From the NCBI GenBank assembly GCA_035235625.1, contig CP141145.1, positions 1,302,001 through 1,366,000 on the forward strand: a stretch of DNA of 64,000 bases, given 5' to 3'. Below, in pieces: positions 21,742 through 34,037 of this stretch (position 1 is the stretch's first letter; the number at the start of each line of letters is the position of its first letter). Below the pieces are notes generated by a model. It saw only the letters and a list, made by a program, of their open reading frames with translations. It was not told where the DNA came from and searched no databases. Source of the stretch: Saururus chinensis. Taxonomy: Eukaryota > Streptophyta > Magnoliopsida > Piperales > Saururaceae. The position numbers were made by a program, and so were the translations under genes.

Positions 21742-24058
21742 ATGGATCATGCAGAGCCTTTTTACGGGCCAGGCCCGAGTGACGCTTCTTTACTCGTAGA
21801 GCAGGAGTCACATAGGTCTGCTGCTATTTGGAGAGGAGAGGTATGATAACTTTTTTTAAAATTTGTTTCATTGTTTTTTGGTTGATATAATACGACATGT
21901 TATAATTTTAAAATTTATTATAGGACCCCGGGTGCCTTGAGTGCACCGAACATTTTAAATACCTCCGCCATTGGCCTATAGATGAGCGTATATTACCTTA
22001 TATCGAGCGAGCGGGATTCGGCCATTTCATTCATCTACAGTATGTTCGTCTCGATCGGCCTCTATTGACGGCTCTTGTTGAGAGATGGAGGAGGGAGACA
22101 CAGACGTTTCATTTGTCATATGGAGAGATGTCCATCACGCTCATGGATGTGGCAGTTCTATTAGGACTCCGTATTGATGGACGTCTGGTGACAGGCACGA
22201 CAGGAGGAGCTCTTATGGATATATTACTTAGACTTCTTGGTAGAGCTCCTCCTCCTACAGTGATGAGTGGTAGCTAAGTGAGCCTACGATGGCTGTTACA
22301 GGAGTTTCGTGAGCTCCCAGCCGATGCTACAGAGATAGTTATCGAGCAGCATGCACGAGCCTACATATTGCATTTACTTGGAGCCACTATATTTGCGGAT
22401 ACCACGAGCAGCCACGTGCATGTTTCATATCTCTCTCTCCTTCACGACTTTGACATGGCTGGCACTTATTCATGGGGCAGTGCTACTCTCGCATTCTTAT
22501 ACCGAGAGTTAGGAAAGGCATGCCAGGCCATGACCTCGGGGATTGCGGGCTGTCTGACTCTTCTTCAGGTAAATAATTGTGTAACTTTACTTGGAGTTTT
22601 AGTCACGTATAATTTTTTATTTCTAATATTTGTTATCACTATTTTATGACATAGTTATGGTCGTGGGAGCACTTACACATCGGCCGACCAACTGCTGAGA
22701 TGGGTCGCTTGGTCGAGGGTGCTCCATTAGGGGCGAGGTAGGTTGTATTTATGTTTACCACATTACTTTTTGTGCAACGTTTTATGAACATATGCTGAAC
22801 TCATTTCTTAAATTTAACTCCTTAAGGTGGAATGTTCGGAAGAAGAGAACCGAAAATCCACAAGGAGTCCTCCGTTTGTATAGAGGGGAGTTAGACCACC
22901 AGCGGCCATACCAGGTAATTTTATTGCCATGTTGAACTTTTTTATATAATGATTTTAAAAAAAATTGTCGTTATTTAAACTAACTTATCTTTATATATTA
23001 TATAGATTATTTGGCAGCCGTACTCGGAGGACTTGTTCGCTGTGATACCTCCACTCTGCACTGACGGTCGAGAGGTGTGGCTTTCTCGAACCCCTCTCAT
23101 ATGTTATGAGATTATAGAGATGTATGTGCCAGATCGTGTAATGCTCCAGTTTAACCTGGAGCAAGGGGTCCCACCTTCTACTGTCGAGTTTGTCCATCGC
23201 ATCACTCGACAGGGCCGCCATATTACCGACTGGGCTATATATCATGCATCGTATATTGCTCGATGGGAGGATAGGAGATCCACTATTATTAGAGGGGAGC
23301 TGGTTACGACATTGCGAGATGTTCGTAGTACTTATATGCACTGGTATTTACCGATTACACGGCGATATATTTTACCGCGCGATGATGTAGAGGAGATGAC
23401 ATATCAGCCTAGGGGAGCATCTGAGGCAGCTCTAGTAAGTACAACTTTGTTAATTAAGGCATATATTATTTTCTTATTTTGTTTTAATTATTTATCTAAT
23501 ATTTAATTTATTTTTTTATAGCTTCGTCAGCTTCGACATACTAATGCGTATTTGAGTGATGCACTTGTCACCTGTATTTCGCGTGAGGACTTAGCAGCAG
23601 CATGTGAGTCGGTGATTAGATCGTCTAATGATGTCCTTCGTAGCTTGCCACTACCTCATTCGGTGATCACGGATGTTCATCGAGATTATCCTGTCGACGA
23701 GGCCGCTCAGATGCAGCCGATGCACTCTTCATGCCCTGATATTCCATCATCATCAGCAGCATATAGCTCTCCTCTAGGTTCATCATTTCCAGATACTACA
23801 CATGTCCTTCAGCCAGATCCGATTTTATATTATAGACGACATCGGCCAGCTCGTATTGTACCATCTATTACTTATGCTGAGCCAGAGCTCGAGCAGGAGC
23901 CTGACATGGAGTCACAGCCGGAGCCCGAGCCCCAGTCGGAGCCCGAGCCCTAGTTGGAGCCAGAGTTAGAGCCACAGCCAGAGGTAGATCATGAGGAGCT
24001 CGTACACCCCTGTCGAGGACGAGGGCGAGGGCGAGGACAAGGATGTAGGAGATTATGA
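21742..24058 (+). pseudogene. Plant mobile domain (PMD, MAIN/PP7L-like) gene of the MULE
   Basis: Six exons fit with GT-AG borders and constant frame: 21742-21840, 21924-22568, 22655-22737, 22827-22914, 23006-23434 and 23522-24058, 627 codons in all. The product starts MDHAEPFYGPGPSD and shows PMD features such as LLTALVERWRRETQTFHLSYGEM, split here for clarity as 'ALVERWRRETQTFH' then 'MSITLMDVAVLLGLRIDG', and later 'IIWQPYSEDL'. The C-terminus is a Glu-Pro repeat and an Arg-Gly tail. PMD is known from MAIN/MAIL proteins and from transposons. Two in-frame stops interrupt it: TAA 22275-22277 and TAG 23951-23953. Every splice site looks intact, so the decay is recent. It lies about 95 bp after the transposase stop, same strand. 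Confidence 0.85.
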
Positions 24059-24234
24059 TATTACTTGTGATGTATTATATTTGTTACTCGTATATGATGT
24101 ACTTTACTTATATTTGTTATGGGTGGAATGAATGAAGTCGTGCATATTTATGTGTGTTTTGTGTTCTGTGTTTTGAATGAATGAACAGGGACAGGTGATA
24201 AAATTAGTTTTAAATAGTAATTTTAAAAAAAAAT

Positions 24235-24548
24235 TAGTTGATTTCGTCATTTAGAACGACGAAATCAGTGTCCTCCCACGACCGAGCCCGAAATAACACA
24301 AGTGTGGTAGTTTCGTCGTTCTGAACGACGAAACCGGGTCAAGTAATATAAGGTTTCGTCGTTTAGAACGATGAAATCGTATTCAAGCCAATTTTGTGGT
24401 TCTAAACGACGAAATTAACTTAAAAAATATAAAAAAAAAGCCACGCTGGCGCCAGCGTAGCAAAAACGAACACCACTTTGGGAAATATTTCCCAAAGTGG
24501 TATATTTTGGTAATTATTTTTTTTTATTATTATTTTAATAAATTTCCC
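24235..24548 (-). repeat. Right TIR of the MULE, palindrome array
   Basis: Reverse complement of the left arm. It has the 28-bp palindrome at 24473-24500, one GCTGGCGCCAGC palindrome near 24445-24456, and four TTTCGTCGTTC-type palindromes at about 24240-24265, 24311-24334, 24352-24376 and 24390-24416. It ends TAATAAATTTCCC next to the TSD. Confidence 0.92.
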
Positions 24549-24557
24549 TATAAAATA
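24549..24557. repeat. Right 9-bp target-site duplication of the MULE (TATAAAATA)
   Basis: Exact partner of 17738-17746. Confidence 0.92.
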
Positions 24558-25900
24558 TGTATAGGAAGTTCTTGCTTGTTCATGAAAAGGCCACATACAA
24601 AGACACACCAGTGTAATATGCTAGGCCTTTATTTTTTATTACGAATGTTTGTAACATGATCATGATACTTGTAGGATTCATAACATCTGCGTAAAATTGA
24701 ATGTTATGTAGTAAATATTTTTTAGCATGATTCATAACATCTGCATAAAATTGGTAATGCATATAGTCCTACTTGTTCTAATGTTAAATTCATTCGTACT
24801 TGATGTATTGCTTATGAAGGAAGGGACAGAGATGGGAGTGCTTTACTAAAATGAACCTATTCTTTAATGAAAGAAGCCATGGTTTTGAGCACAAACCGTT
24901 GGTAAATCAACCGGAAGTTTTAGGAGCACATACTTCCTTCCTCAACATGTTTTTGTTTACGTTGTTATCATTTATATTTTTCTTAATTGTGTTTTGGTCT
25001 TATCATGTATTTCCATGCACAAAGAGGAAGAGTCAAATAGTGCAATGTTGAATGATTATGCAATCAAACAGAGCACACTTTTGATGCTCACTGTTTCCTT
25101 ATCTCCTAATCATAGAAATGGTGGTGATATGAATAAACTTAACAACCATAGGCAAATGGTTGATTTAACAACACTAGAGGAAATCAATTTGTGTATGTAA
25201 GGATGGTTGTTTTCATGTATAAGTCTTCAAGCTACAAGAGATGAGTAGAGTATGTCCTTTATTCATCCCTGTATAATGTACATATTATTGATTTCAACTT
25301 TATGACATTATTATTTATATTTGGATTTAATTATTCCATGTTTACCCATAAGATTTGAATTTTCCTCTTTTCGTATTACGAACATAGCCTATGTTATCAT
25401 CAAATCATTTGGTATGGCATGCAGAGGAGTAGGTTTGAGGTGGATGCTCATGGTGGCTATGGTAGGATGGAACCACAAGTGCGATACAACAGTTTTTGTT
25501 CAAATTGCATCGGAATTCAGTTTTGGTGCACATGGGAAGTAGGATTCGGATAGTTGAAGCAGGTGCTTCCCCAAGGGAGAATGGCCAGGCATACACGCAT
25601 CAGCCATGGCCTTGACTTGGAAAGTGTCTGAGCAATGAGGATGTTGAACTGGGTGGCAAATACATACATATTTATGATAGATATGTTGTCCTACCTCGTT
25701 TGCTAAATAGGGAAATATGGATGAACATTTTTTATAGTGACTTATATTAATATTGGTTGGGACAATACAAGGCCAAAACATTTTGCATCAAGTTCGACGA
25801 CTACTCTTCCTTTTTATATAGTTACAAAATTCATCACACCTTAAATTTGGCATATGTGGTCAGCACTTTGTTTTTACTAGCAAGACCAATTGGGCAATAA
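24558..25900. other. Unassigned AT-rich sequence right of the MULE
   Basis: Should contain the rest of the older MULE. I found no domain, TIR or LTR end. A short direct repeat CATAACATCTGC(G/A)TAAAATTG occurs at about 24679 and 24737. The open frames of 60-93 codons here have no recognisable features. Confidence 0.35.
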
Positions 25901-28900
25901 ACCTCTTCACCCCCCTTAAAACAAGCCAATTTAATCCCTTCGACCTCTATTCATACATATTGTGCAAATGAATAAAATAACATAAGAGGGTAAAAACATG
26001 TGCTTATGCATATGGCACTAGATCAACCCAAAATTTCGTAACATAATAGGCATGAAAAATCTTTCACTCCTCAACTTGATTAAATCTTGCACAAGCTAAA
26101 TTTCAACGAAAGAAAACCAACGAGGAACAATAAGCTATTGATTGACTTGCAAAAGCCTCTAGACAAAGGAGCTAAACATAGGGTAAGTGAGTATTTTCAT
26201 ACTCAGTAGGAAAATACCCAGTTGGGGAAAATAAATTAATGAACTTCATAAGTTCATACATAGATGTATTCATGCAACTACACATGAAGCAAACAAAATA
26301 TGAAACATAAATATGGTCTCATACACAAATCATCGTACTAGCTGAACTTACACTTACTCTTATTGTAGCACCCCTCATATTTTTTTGAAATAAAGAAAAT
26401 AAATTTTGAAAACTTAACGAAGTTTAATTACAATTGCCAAGGATCACCATATACCAAAAGAGTAATTACATCATACTTTGTATTATACAAAGATTTCTAA
26501 AATTGGGTATAACATGCCCTTATACATCAGTCAATACAAAATTTACATAAAATACAAAAAAGAGTACAAAACTGGTATTTAAGAAAGCTCTTCATCAATT
26601 CCTTCAGATTTGAGTCACACACCTGCAAAATATGAGGGTGGGTGAGTAAATTCATACTCAGTAGGCTGAGTTAAGTTCTAAAAATATGCTTCGTGCACAT
26701 AAAAATATCGTGCCATCTTTCTTTCAAAATCATTCAGAAAATGATACAAGTACGAAAACATCGTCACAAAATATTGTGATACCAGACGACTTACACCCGC
26801 GCTCATGGGGCAATGAGAGACAGAAGGAAAGGGAATTTCCTTTGATATCCTAGTCGTGTGCGAGCCAGATGCCAAATTTGGCGGTATCTAGAATCATCAT
26901 AATAATCCTTAGTTTCAAGAAACCAAGAACTATTTAGAGCGTACGATTACCCAAAACTATGAGAATTTTTTGAAAAGAGAAGCTTTTAAGGATAGAGTTT
27001 CTTTTTAGAAAAATCTATAGCAAAACTTTGGTGAGTCAAAATCTCGGCATACGATTAGAATTTAAAGCAACCTACCTATAACACGTGCAGAATATCCAAA
27101 AATCACCTCGTAGAATAAAAAGAGTCCCTCTTTAAGATATTGGCCTTCGAGTGGGAATTTTAGCAGAATAATGGTCCCAACGCATAGAACACGTGATTTA
27201 GTGGGGTTGGGCTTTTGAATGGAGTGAAAAGGATTTAAAACGGTCCAAAAATAGTAAAAAGAAGAAAAGGGAGGATTAGGGAAGGGGCACAATTTGTTTG
27301 GGTTTTAGAGAGGTCACCTCAGGAAAATAACCCTTCCGGTGTATAGAGCACCCTCAATTTAGCAGGAAATGGGTCTTGGATCGCATAATTCGGACTTAAG
27401 ACGGGTTAGAAATAGGAAATAGTGAAAGGGGTAAGAACTGGGCTTGGGTGGAATAAAATGACCGGAGGGAAGAATTTATAGGCTGAGGGAATGGCGGTGT
27501 GCCGTTGGAAATGGTGGCACTGCTACCGTTCTGATGGGCACCACCAAAATTGGTGGCGCACATGTGATGAACGCGTGTTTGTCATGCTGTGCCAAGCTGA
27601 GCCGGAATATATTTTTGTAAAACCTTCAAATAAACGTAACTTCATATCTCGAACTCCGTTTTGCGCATTCTTAGTACCATTGAGCTCATATTAAAGAGTC
27701 CTACGAGACTAGACCACTTATGAACTGGTTTACCCATATTTGAAAAGTGGGTCTCGCAGGTTAGAGCATGCTTTCCAAGGTTGTAACTTTTGTTCCCGAC
27801 CTCTAATTTATGCATTTTTTGACTTGTTACGTTCATCTCAACAAACTATAACTAGACTTAGGAAATTATTAGATTATAAAGTTTATAAAAATAACGTGTC
27901 AAAAAATTAGGATCATTACACTTATGTCGTGCTCTCACACTTATACTCTGAATTAGAGTCTTACCAACTTACTCATACAATTGTACATTTATACTTACAA
28001 CATACACATACTCGTACGACCTTATTCGTACGAACTTACTTGTACGATCTTACTCATATTATCTTACTCTTACGCATAAATGTACTCTTATGTCTTCTTT
28101 AGAAGCTCACACTTACACTTACTTTAAATCTTACACATACTACTTACTCAAAATCTGATGCATATAACTTACTCTTATTGTTGTACACATACTACTGACA
28201 ACTGAAACTCATTACAATTAATAAGCTCCAGTGTCAGAAATGAAATGAATGCCACTAGGGCATCACTTTCACCTTTGGGGAGCAACCAGATACCATGGAC
28301 TTTTCCGAAGGCAAGGCACACCTATGCTCATGGGGCACAGGAACAAATAGGTAAGAGAAGATCAATGATACTACTTACCTGAGCATGCAAATGCCCACTC
28401 TCTGGGGCCATACAATGCCAATAAGGGCCATACAGTGCCAACTAAGGGCAGAAAACATATGGTGCAACCCTTGGGTAGGAATCTACTTAGCTCTAATCCA
28501 CAAAGGTAGCATTATTTACTTAGCTCATCTCCCACCCTTACACTTATAGTCTTATGAATCTCTACATAGCCTTACTTAAACTCGAATTCCATACTTACAC
28601 TCTTACCATCATATGCTTACAGCCTTACATTTTACACCAATTACCTTAAAACCAAAACATCTTACTCGAACTCCTCAAATGAAACCCCTTAGACCTAAGT
28701 CCCATCATCAAACCCTTACTAATTTCTTACTCATTATTTTCTATTACAATTCATATTACGTACATTATGCGGGTACAATTATGTTGTCCACTATCTCTAA
28801 TTCATAATCCCCCAATGACGTTAAGAACCTTGAATCTTCCAAATCCTTACATAGCTTAGGTCTTCTGCTCATTGTTCCAACGTACCACCTGACTCTATCC

Positions 28901-31868
28901 AAACTAATTCTCCACCCTCATCAAATATAACCTTCACCTGTCAATCTTACGCCTTTCCTCACTTGACTTACAGTTGTAGTTTCCTCATCATGGCCCATAA
29001 GATACTCCTTCAACAAACTTATAATCAAATGCACATACTCGTGCTCATCTATCACAGACCACCAGCCCACAACGAAGATCTATCACATGCTCTGATCACA
29101 TACATATTATTCATAACAACTTACTACCGTACCCTTAGTCCTCACTAACGCACAATTCACATACATAAACACGTGTTCATTTAATTAGCATTTATCAAGC
29201 AAAACATTAAGTTATAAACTCATAGCATACCACTACACAATCAAAGCATGCTATAATGAAATTATAAGTTCAAGGTCCCCTACCTCGTAATCCATGTGAA
29301 TTTGATGGTGAGCACACAATAGTGGCGGCATTGAGGGCAAAATTGGTAGACAACAGCATCACACTAAGAGAGTTGTTGTCCCGAGGATTTTCAAACATGC
29401 TGGAATTAATTTCAGCAAGGTTAGGCTAATTCCACTTGAAGTAGAAGATTGGGTGTACTAAGGTGGCCAGACACAAGGTCGTGCCACTAGAAATGGCAAA
29501 ATCAACCACATAATGGGGGGTGACTAATTGAAGGTCTGTTAAATACTAAAAACACTTTGATGGCCACAAGATGTTAAAATCAACCGCAGACCACATCCAA
29601 CGGCAAAGATTTTACATTGTCAAAGCCGCACAACAAGGCGGAGGGCTTGATTGCATACTCACGGACATGGGAGAGGCAGAGGAGGGCTTTAGCGGCCATA
29701 TTGCCTAGTGGTGGTGTTGTTCAATCATCATACAATGCAAGGCAGTTCCTTTAGCCTAAACTGCATGCATGACACAAGAGTGCGCGGTAAAAGGGAACCA
29801 TAAGGGGAAGGATAGATTTTTGGTCCATTCACCTGTGACTCAAGGCAAGGGAAGCTTTTTGATCTAACCACTCATGGGCGGGATCAGCTATCAAACAACA
29901 TATGCATGTGTTGTCATGGACAAACCTAAAAACGGGTGGTCCGTTTAGGGGGTTAGGGTGGTCGATCACGGAAAAGGTGGGGTTCACCAGTGGCCTACAA
30001 AGGCATAAACATTTCTAATTGTTATCCACACTCAAACTATTGTATGGGAGTTTGTGCATCATGCATGACTTATGATGGAGGATGTGGGCTTGGCAGCAGT
30101 CAAGCCTTTGTTGGCCTGATGCTAGTGGCCGACAATGTTAATTCCCTTTGGAAGAATCGGGATTTAGGAACTCTTTCCCGTAGGTTTCTGGGTTGTTCAT
30201 CACAATAGTTGGGGTGTAGAGGTAGAATCGAGCCAAAAGTGCTGGCCCTGGCCATCGCTAGGTAGGGGCAGAGCCCATGGCATCAGACAGGTAGCCAAAG
30301 TATGCGCGATGTCAAGCTGAATAGTTGGCCGTAGGCTGGGGTGGGTTTCATAGTGGCAAAAAGAAATGTAGCCCAAAGTTTGTGGGCATGATTTTGGTGG
30401 AAGATGTGCAAGAGAGGCCGAAAGAAGTGGCCCCTTGCTGTTGTTGGGTCAAGCCGACATCAGCGGTTGTCCACTAACCTACATAGGTGGCAATGAAACA
30501 GTCAGTCAATAGAACAAAGGGATTTGATCTAGTATGGGGGACGATGTGCTAGACTAGGGCAGTAGACATGCAATCGCTGGACCACAAATAGTCGGACGGG
30601 ACAATGTCTAGACCTAGGAAACTATAGCCACCCAGCCACAATCGGATCGTGGCAGGTCGAGTGGACATCAACCCAATGTCGTCCGATGTCCAACTACGGA
30701 GAATGGACATTGCCAAATAAAGGGGTAGGTTTTTCTGTGGCACAGGTCAACCGATCGAGTAAAACGGGATCAATTGGGGTAAGGGGGACCAGACCTCGAT
30801 GCCTTGTTATCATCAACTCAAGGTGACATACCGAAGGTAGATCGGTGGTTTGCGGATGACAGTGAAACACAAGGCAGAAGTTCATGGCAAAATTTCAGCC
30901 CGGATCGAAATTGGGCAGATGTGGGGGTCAGGGAGAAACATAGATTCAGGCCAAGAGCTGGCCGAAGGCAGTGGTCTAGCCATTTCCATGCCAATGTAGG
31001 TCCATAGACCATACGCCGGTGGCCAGCCACTGGCAGCACAGCCGGTGGCCGCAACACACAGAGACAAAACAGAACAAAAAGAAGGTTAATGCTTTATCCG
31101 GATAGGAAAGCAGCGGAAAGAGGAGTGATGGGCCGGGAAGATGGTGGTTCAGGCCAGGGCGACGACCTTGCTGTCACAGGGCCAAGAGAGAAGGAGAGGT
31201 ATATCGGTGGTGGCCAGCGACCGGAGGGACTACCACAACTCGCAACCTACAGAAATGGGAAAAAGGAAAAGTGTGGACATATTTTTACCTCACGCTGGTG
31301 AAGGAGGGGCATGGAGAACGGGATACCGATGGCCGGAGGGCATCCTTGCCGGGGTGGAGCTGTGGTGGCGAGTTGGAGGGCATGTAATAGGCAGTGGCAG
31401 CTCATCGGGTGAAAAGAAGTGAAAGCGCGGCTCACAGGATGGAATGGGAAAGAGGGAGGAAGAGGGCAGTGGCAGCCGACAGGGCTAGGCCAGGGAGGCG
31501 ATGGCAGTGTCGCCAGGCCGAAGTCGTCTAGGCAGGAGCCAGCAGCCGGCAGCCTCTCCAGTCTCACATGGTGAAGGGGGATAGTATTCATCCCAGTGGG
31601 TTGGGCGCGCTGGGCACACTCGATCGATTTTGATATTTTGTTTGCTTTCTTTTTTCCATTAATTTTCTCCTATGTGTCGTGACCTTTTCTCTCCTATTTT
31701 TGCGCCAAAAGTTTTTGTGGTGTGTCGAGGCCCATGACCTACGACTAAACATCACTCCCAACTCTTACGGTTACAAATATTGGGATCAATTAAAATATGG
31801 ATATGCCAAAACATTAAATTTCTCTGCAAAAAATACAAAAAAAATATAGAAAAATCAGGGATGTTACA
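25900..31868 (-). mobile_element. Very long gypsy-type LTR, minus strand, interrupted by a solo LTR
   Basis: The right end reads GGGATGTTACA, that is TGTAACATCCC on the minus strand, ending where chromovirus pol begins at 31869. Near 26190-26215 the minus strand has the CCTACTGAGTATGAAAATACTC block typical of the 3' part of these LTRs, and near 28325 the 'CCCATGAGCA' motif. Without the nested LTR it would be about 4.4 kb. The left end is not resolved and is placed only approximately. The GC-rich part at 29.9-31.6 kb gives many spurious open frames. Confidence 0.5.
26364..27920 (-). mobile_element. Solo LTR nested in the long LTR
   Basis: Begins TGTAGCACCCC and ends GGATCATTACA, with CTTAT duplicated exactly at 26359-26363 and 27921-27925. 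The minus strand carries the CCTACTGAGTATGAATTTAC block near 26660. No internal region. 1,557 bp. Confidence 0.88.
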
Positions 31869-34030
31869 ATGCTAAGTTGAGTAAGTGTGAATTCTAGTTG
31901 AAAATTGAAGCGGCTATGAAGTAGGAAAGGCCCAAAACTGTCATAGAATTTAGAAGTTTTCTAGGGCTTGCCGGTTACTACCGAAGGTTTGTCCAAGGAT
32001 TTGTAAGTATAGCTTCACCTTTGACAATGCTTACTAGGAAAGGTGTGAAGTTTATATGGGATGAGGAATGTGAGAAGGCCTTTCAAGAGTTAAAAAAAAA
32101 ACGACCGCTCCAGTCTTATCCTTATCGTCTAGTAGTGGAGGGTTTGTGATTTATATTGTTGTCTCGAGAATGGGTCTTGGATGTGTTTTGATGTAGAATG
32201 ACAAAGCGATAGCATATGCTTCAAGATAGCTAAAGAAGCATGAAGGTAATTGCCCCACTCATGATCTAGAATTGGCAACAATAGTTATTGCCTTAAAATT
32301 CTGGAGACATTATTTATATAGAGAAAAATTTGAAGTTTTTACAGATCATCAAAGTCTGAAGTACATTTTCTCTTAGTGATCTAACTTAAAGAAAAGATGG
32401 TGGATTGAATATCTTAATGGTTATGATTTCTCTATTCAATACGACTCAGGAAGAGCCAATGTGGTGGTTGATGCCTTGAGTAGGAAGGCCATGGGGAAGG
32501 TAGCTCAAATATTTGTAAAAGAATGGACATTGGTGGAAGAACTAATAGGTATGCAACCTAAGTTACAAACGGAAAACAAAGAGGCTTTTGTGGCTAATCT
32601 TAAGATGAAGTTTGAACTAGTTGAGTGCATTTTGGAGCTAAGAAAGAGGATACATAAGTACAAACCTTCTTAGATAAGCCTAACTTTAGTAAAAGCTATA
32701 ATGATGGAATAAGATTTAGAGAAAGATTAGTGGTTCTTGCAGTACCTAAACTAAAACAATAATTATTACATGAAGCACATGGGTCTCAATACACCTTCCA
32801 TCCAGGAGGAATAAAAATGTACCAAGATTAAAAAGAAATTGGAATGGGATAAAGAGGGACATAGGATATTTTGTATCTAAATGTTTAACTTATCAGCAAG
32901 TTAAAACACAACATCAGAAACCATTAGGTACCCTTCAACCTATTGAAATTCCGGAATGAAAATGGGAGCACATTTCCATGAATTTTGTTTCAGGTTTACC
33001 CAAGACTTGATGAGGTCAAAAATCTATCTGGGTTATAGTGGTTTGACTTACCAAAAATACACATTTTCTTCCCCTAAAGAAGACACAGACGTTAAATACT
33101 TTGGCAAGAATGTGCGTAAAAGCAATTGTGAGTCGACATGTGATACCATTATCAATCATTTCAGATCGGGATAGTTGATTCACTTCACACTTTTGGCAAA
33201 GACTTCAAGAAGAGTTAGGTACTAATTTCAAATTTAGTACATCCTTCCACTCATAGACACAGGGTCATTCTAAAAGAACTATTCAGACATTAGAAGATAT
33301 GCTTCGAGTATATGCCATAGATTGGAAGGGAAATGTGGATGAACAGTTACCATTGATTGAATTTTCTATAATAATAGTTATCATTCTAGTATAGGCATGG
33401 CACCATATGCTCTCTATGGTCGACCCTATCGATCCCCAACTTGTTGGAGTGAAGTGGGGGAAAGAAAGTTAGTGAAATCAGAACTCTTGTAGGACTACAC
33501 TAATAAGGTAAAGCTTATCAAGAATCAATTAGCAATAGCTCATAGTCATCAAAAGAGCAATGCAGATCAGAGGAGGAAAGACCTTGATTTATGCAAAGGT
33601 GATCATGTGTTGTTAAAGGTATCACCAACTTGAGGAGTTATGAGATTTGGTGTTAAAGGTAAGCAAAGTCCTTGTTTTGTGGGGCCATTTGAAATTTTAG
33701 ATAAAGTGGGGCCAATGGCTTACATATTGGCTTTCCCCCTCACCTAGACAATGTTCATAATGTGTTTCATCTGTTTATTCTTCACAAATATGTGCAAGAT
33801 CCTTCTCATATTTTGGATCAAACAACGGTTACCTTAGAACCTGATTTGACCTTTAAAGAAAAACTAGTCAGAATTTTGGATCATAAGGAACAAATTCTTA
33901 GGACAAAAAAGATTTTGTAAGTAAATGTATTATGACAACAACATTATTTGAGGAAACAATATGGGAATTACAAAGTGAAATGTTAGAAGAAATATCTAGA
34001 GCTATTTGAAGATTAGTGAGTTCAATTTCG
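31869..34030 (+). pseudogene. Chromovirus pol remains: RT end, RNase H, integrase
   Basis: Scattered plus-strand reading stretches resemble gypsy pol, from the tail of reverse transcriptase through RNase H (about 32130-32490, ending VVDALSRK) and integrase to a chromodomain-like end. This is a fossil with many breaks; no product is expected. Confidence 0.82.
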
Positions 34031-34037
34031 TGGAAGA

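Larger units (their letters stand above)
17747..24548 (+). mobile_element. Two-gene Mutator-like element with transposase and plant mobile domain gene
   Basis: 6.8 kb with an exact 9-bp TSD and long TIRs (17747-18112 and 24235-24548) starting GGGAAATTTATTAAAATAAT. The arms are highly similar apart from extra palindrome units in the left one. Inside, both on the plus strand, are a MURA-type transposase (18866-21646) and a PMD gene (21742-24058). The unbroken 710-codon transposase frame, the exact TSD and the similar arms point to a young insertion. The PMD gene has two in-frame stops, so this copy may rely on other copies if it needs that protein. Confidence 0.93.

Noticed and set aside
24851-25781. 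Several 60-93 codon frames, one with a hydrophobic stretch
   Set aside because: No homologous domain, no paired exons and no conservation seen; likely chance frames in AT-rich DNA.
29990-31591. Cluster of open frames in GC-rich DNA
   Set aside because: Lies inside the long minus-strand LTR; no domains, mixed strands, and explained by low stop-codon frequency in GC-rich sequence.
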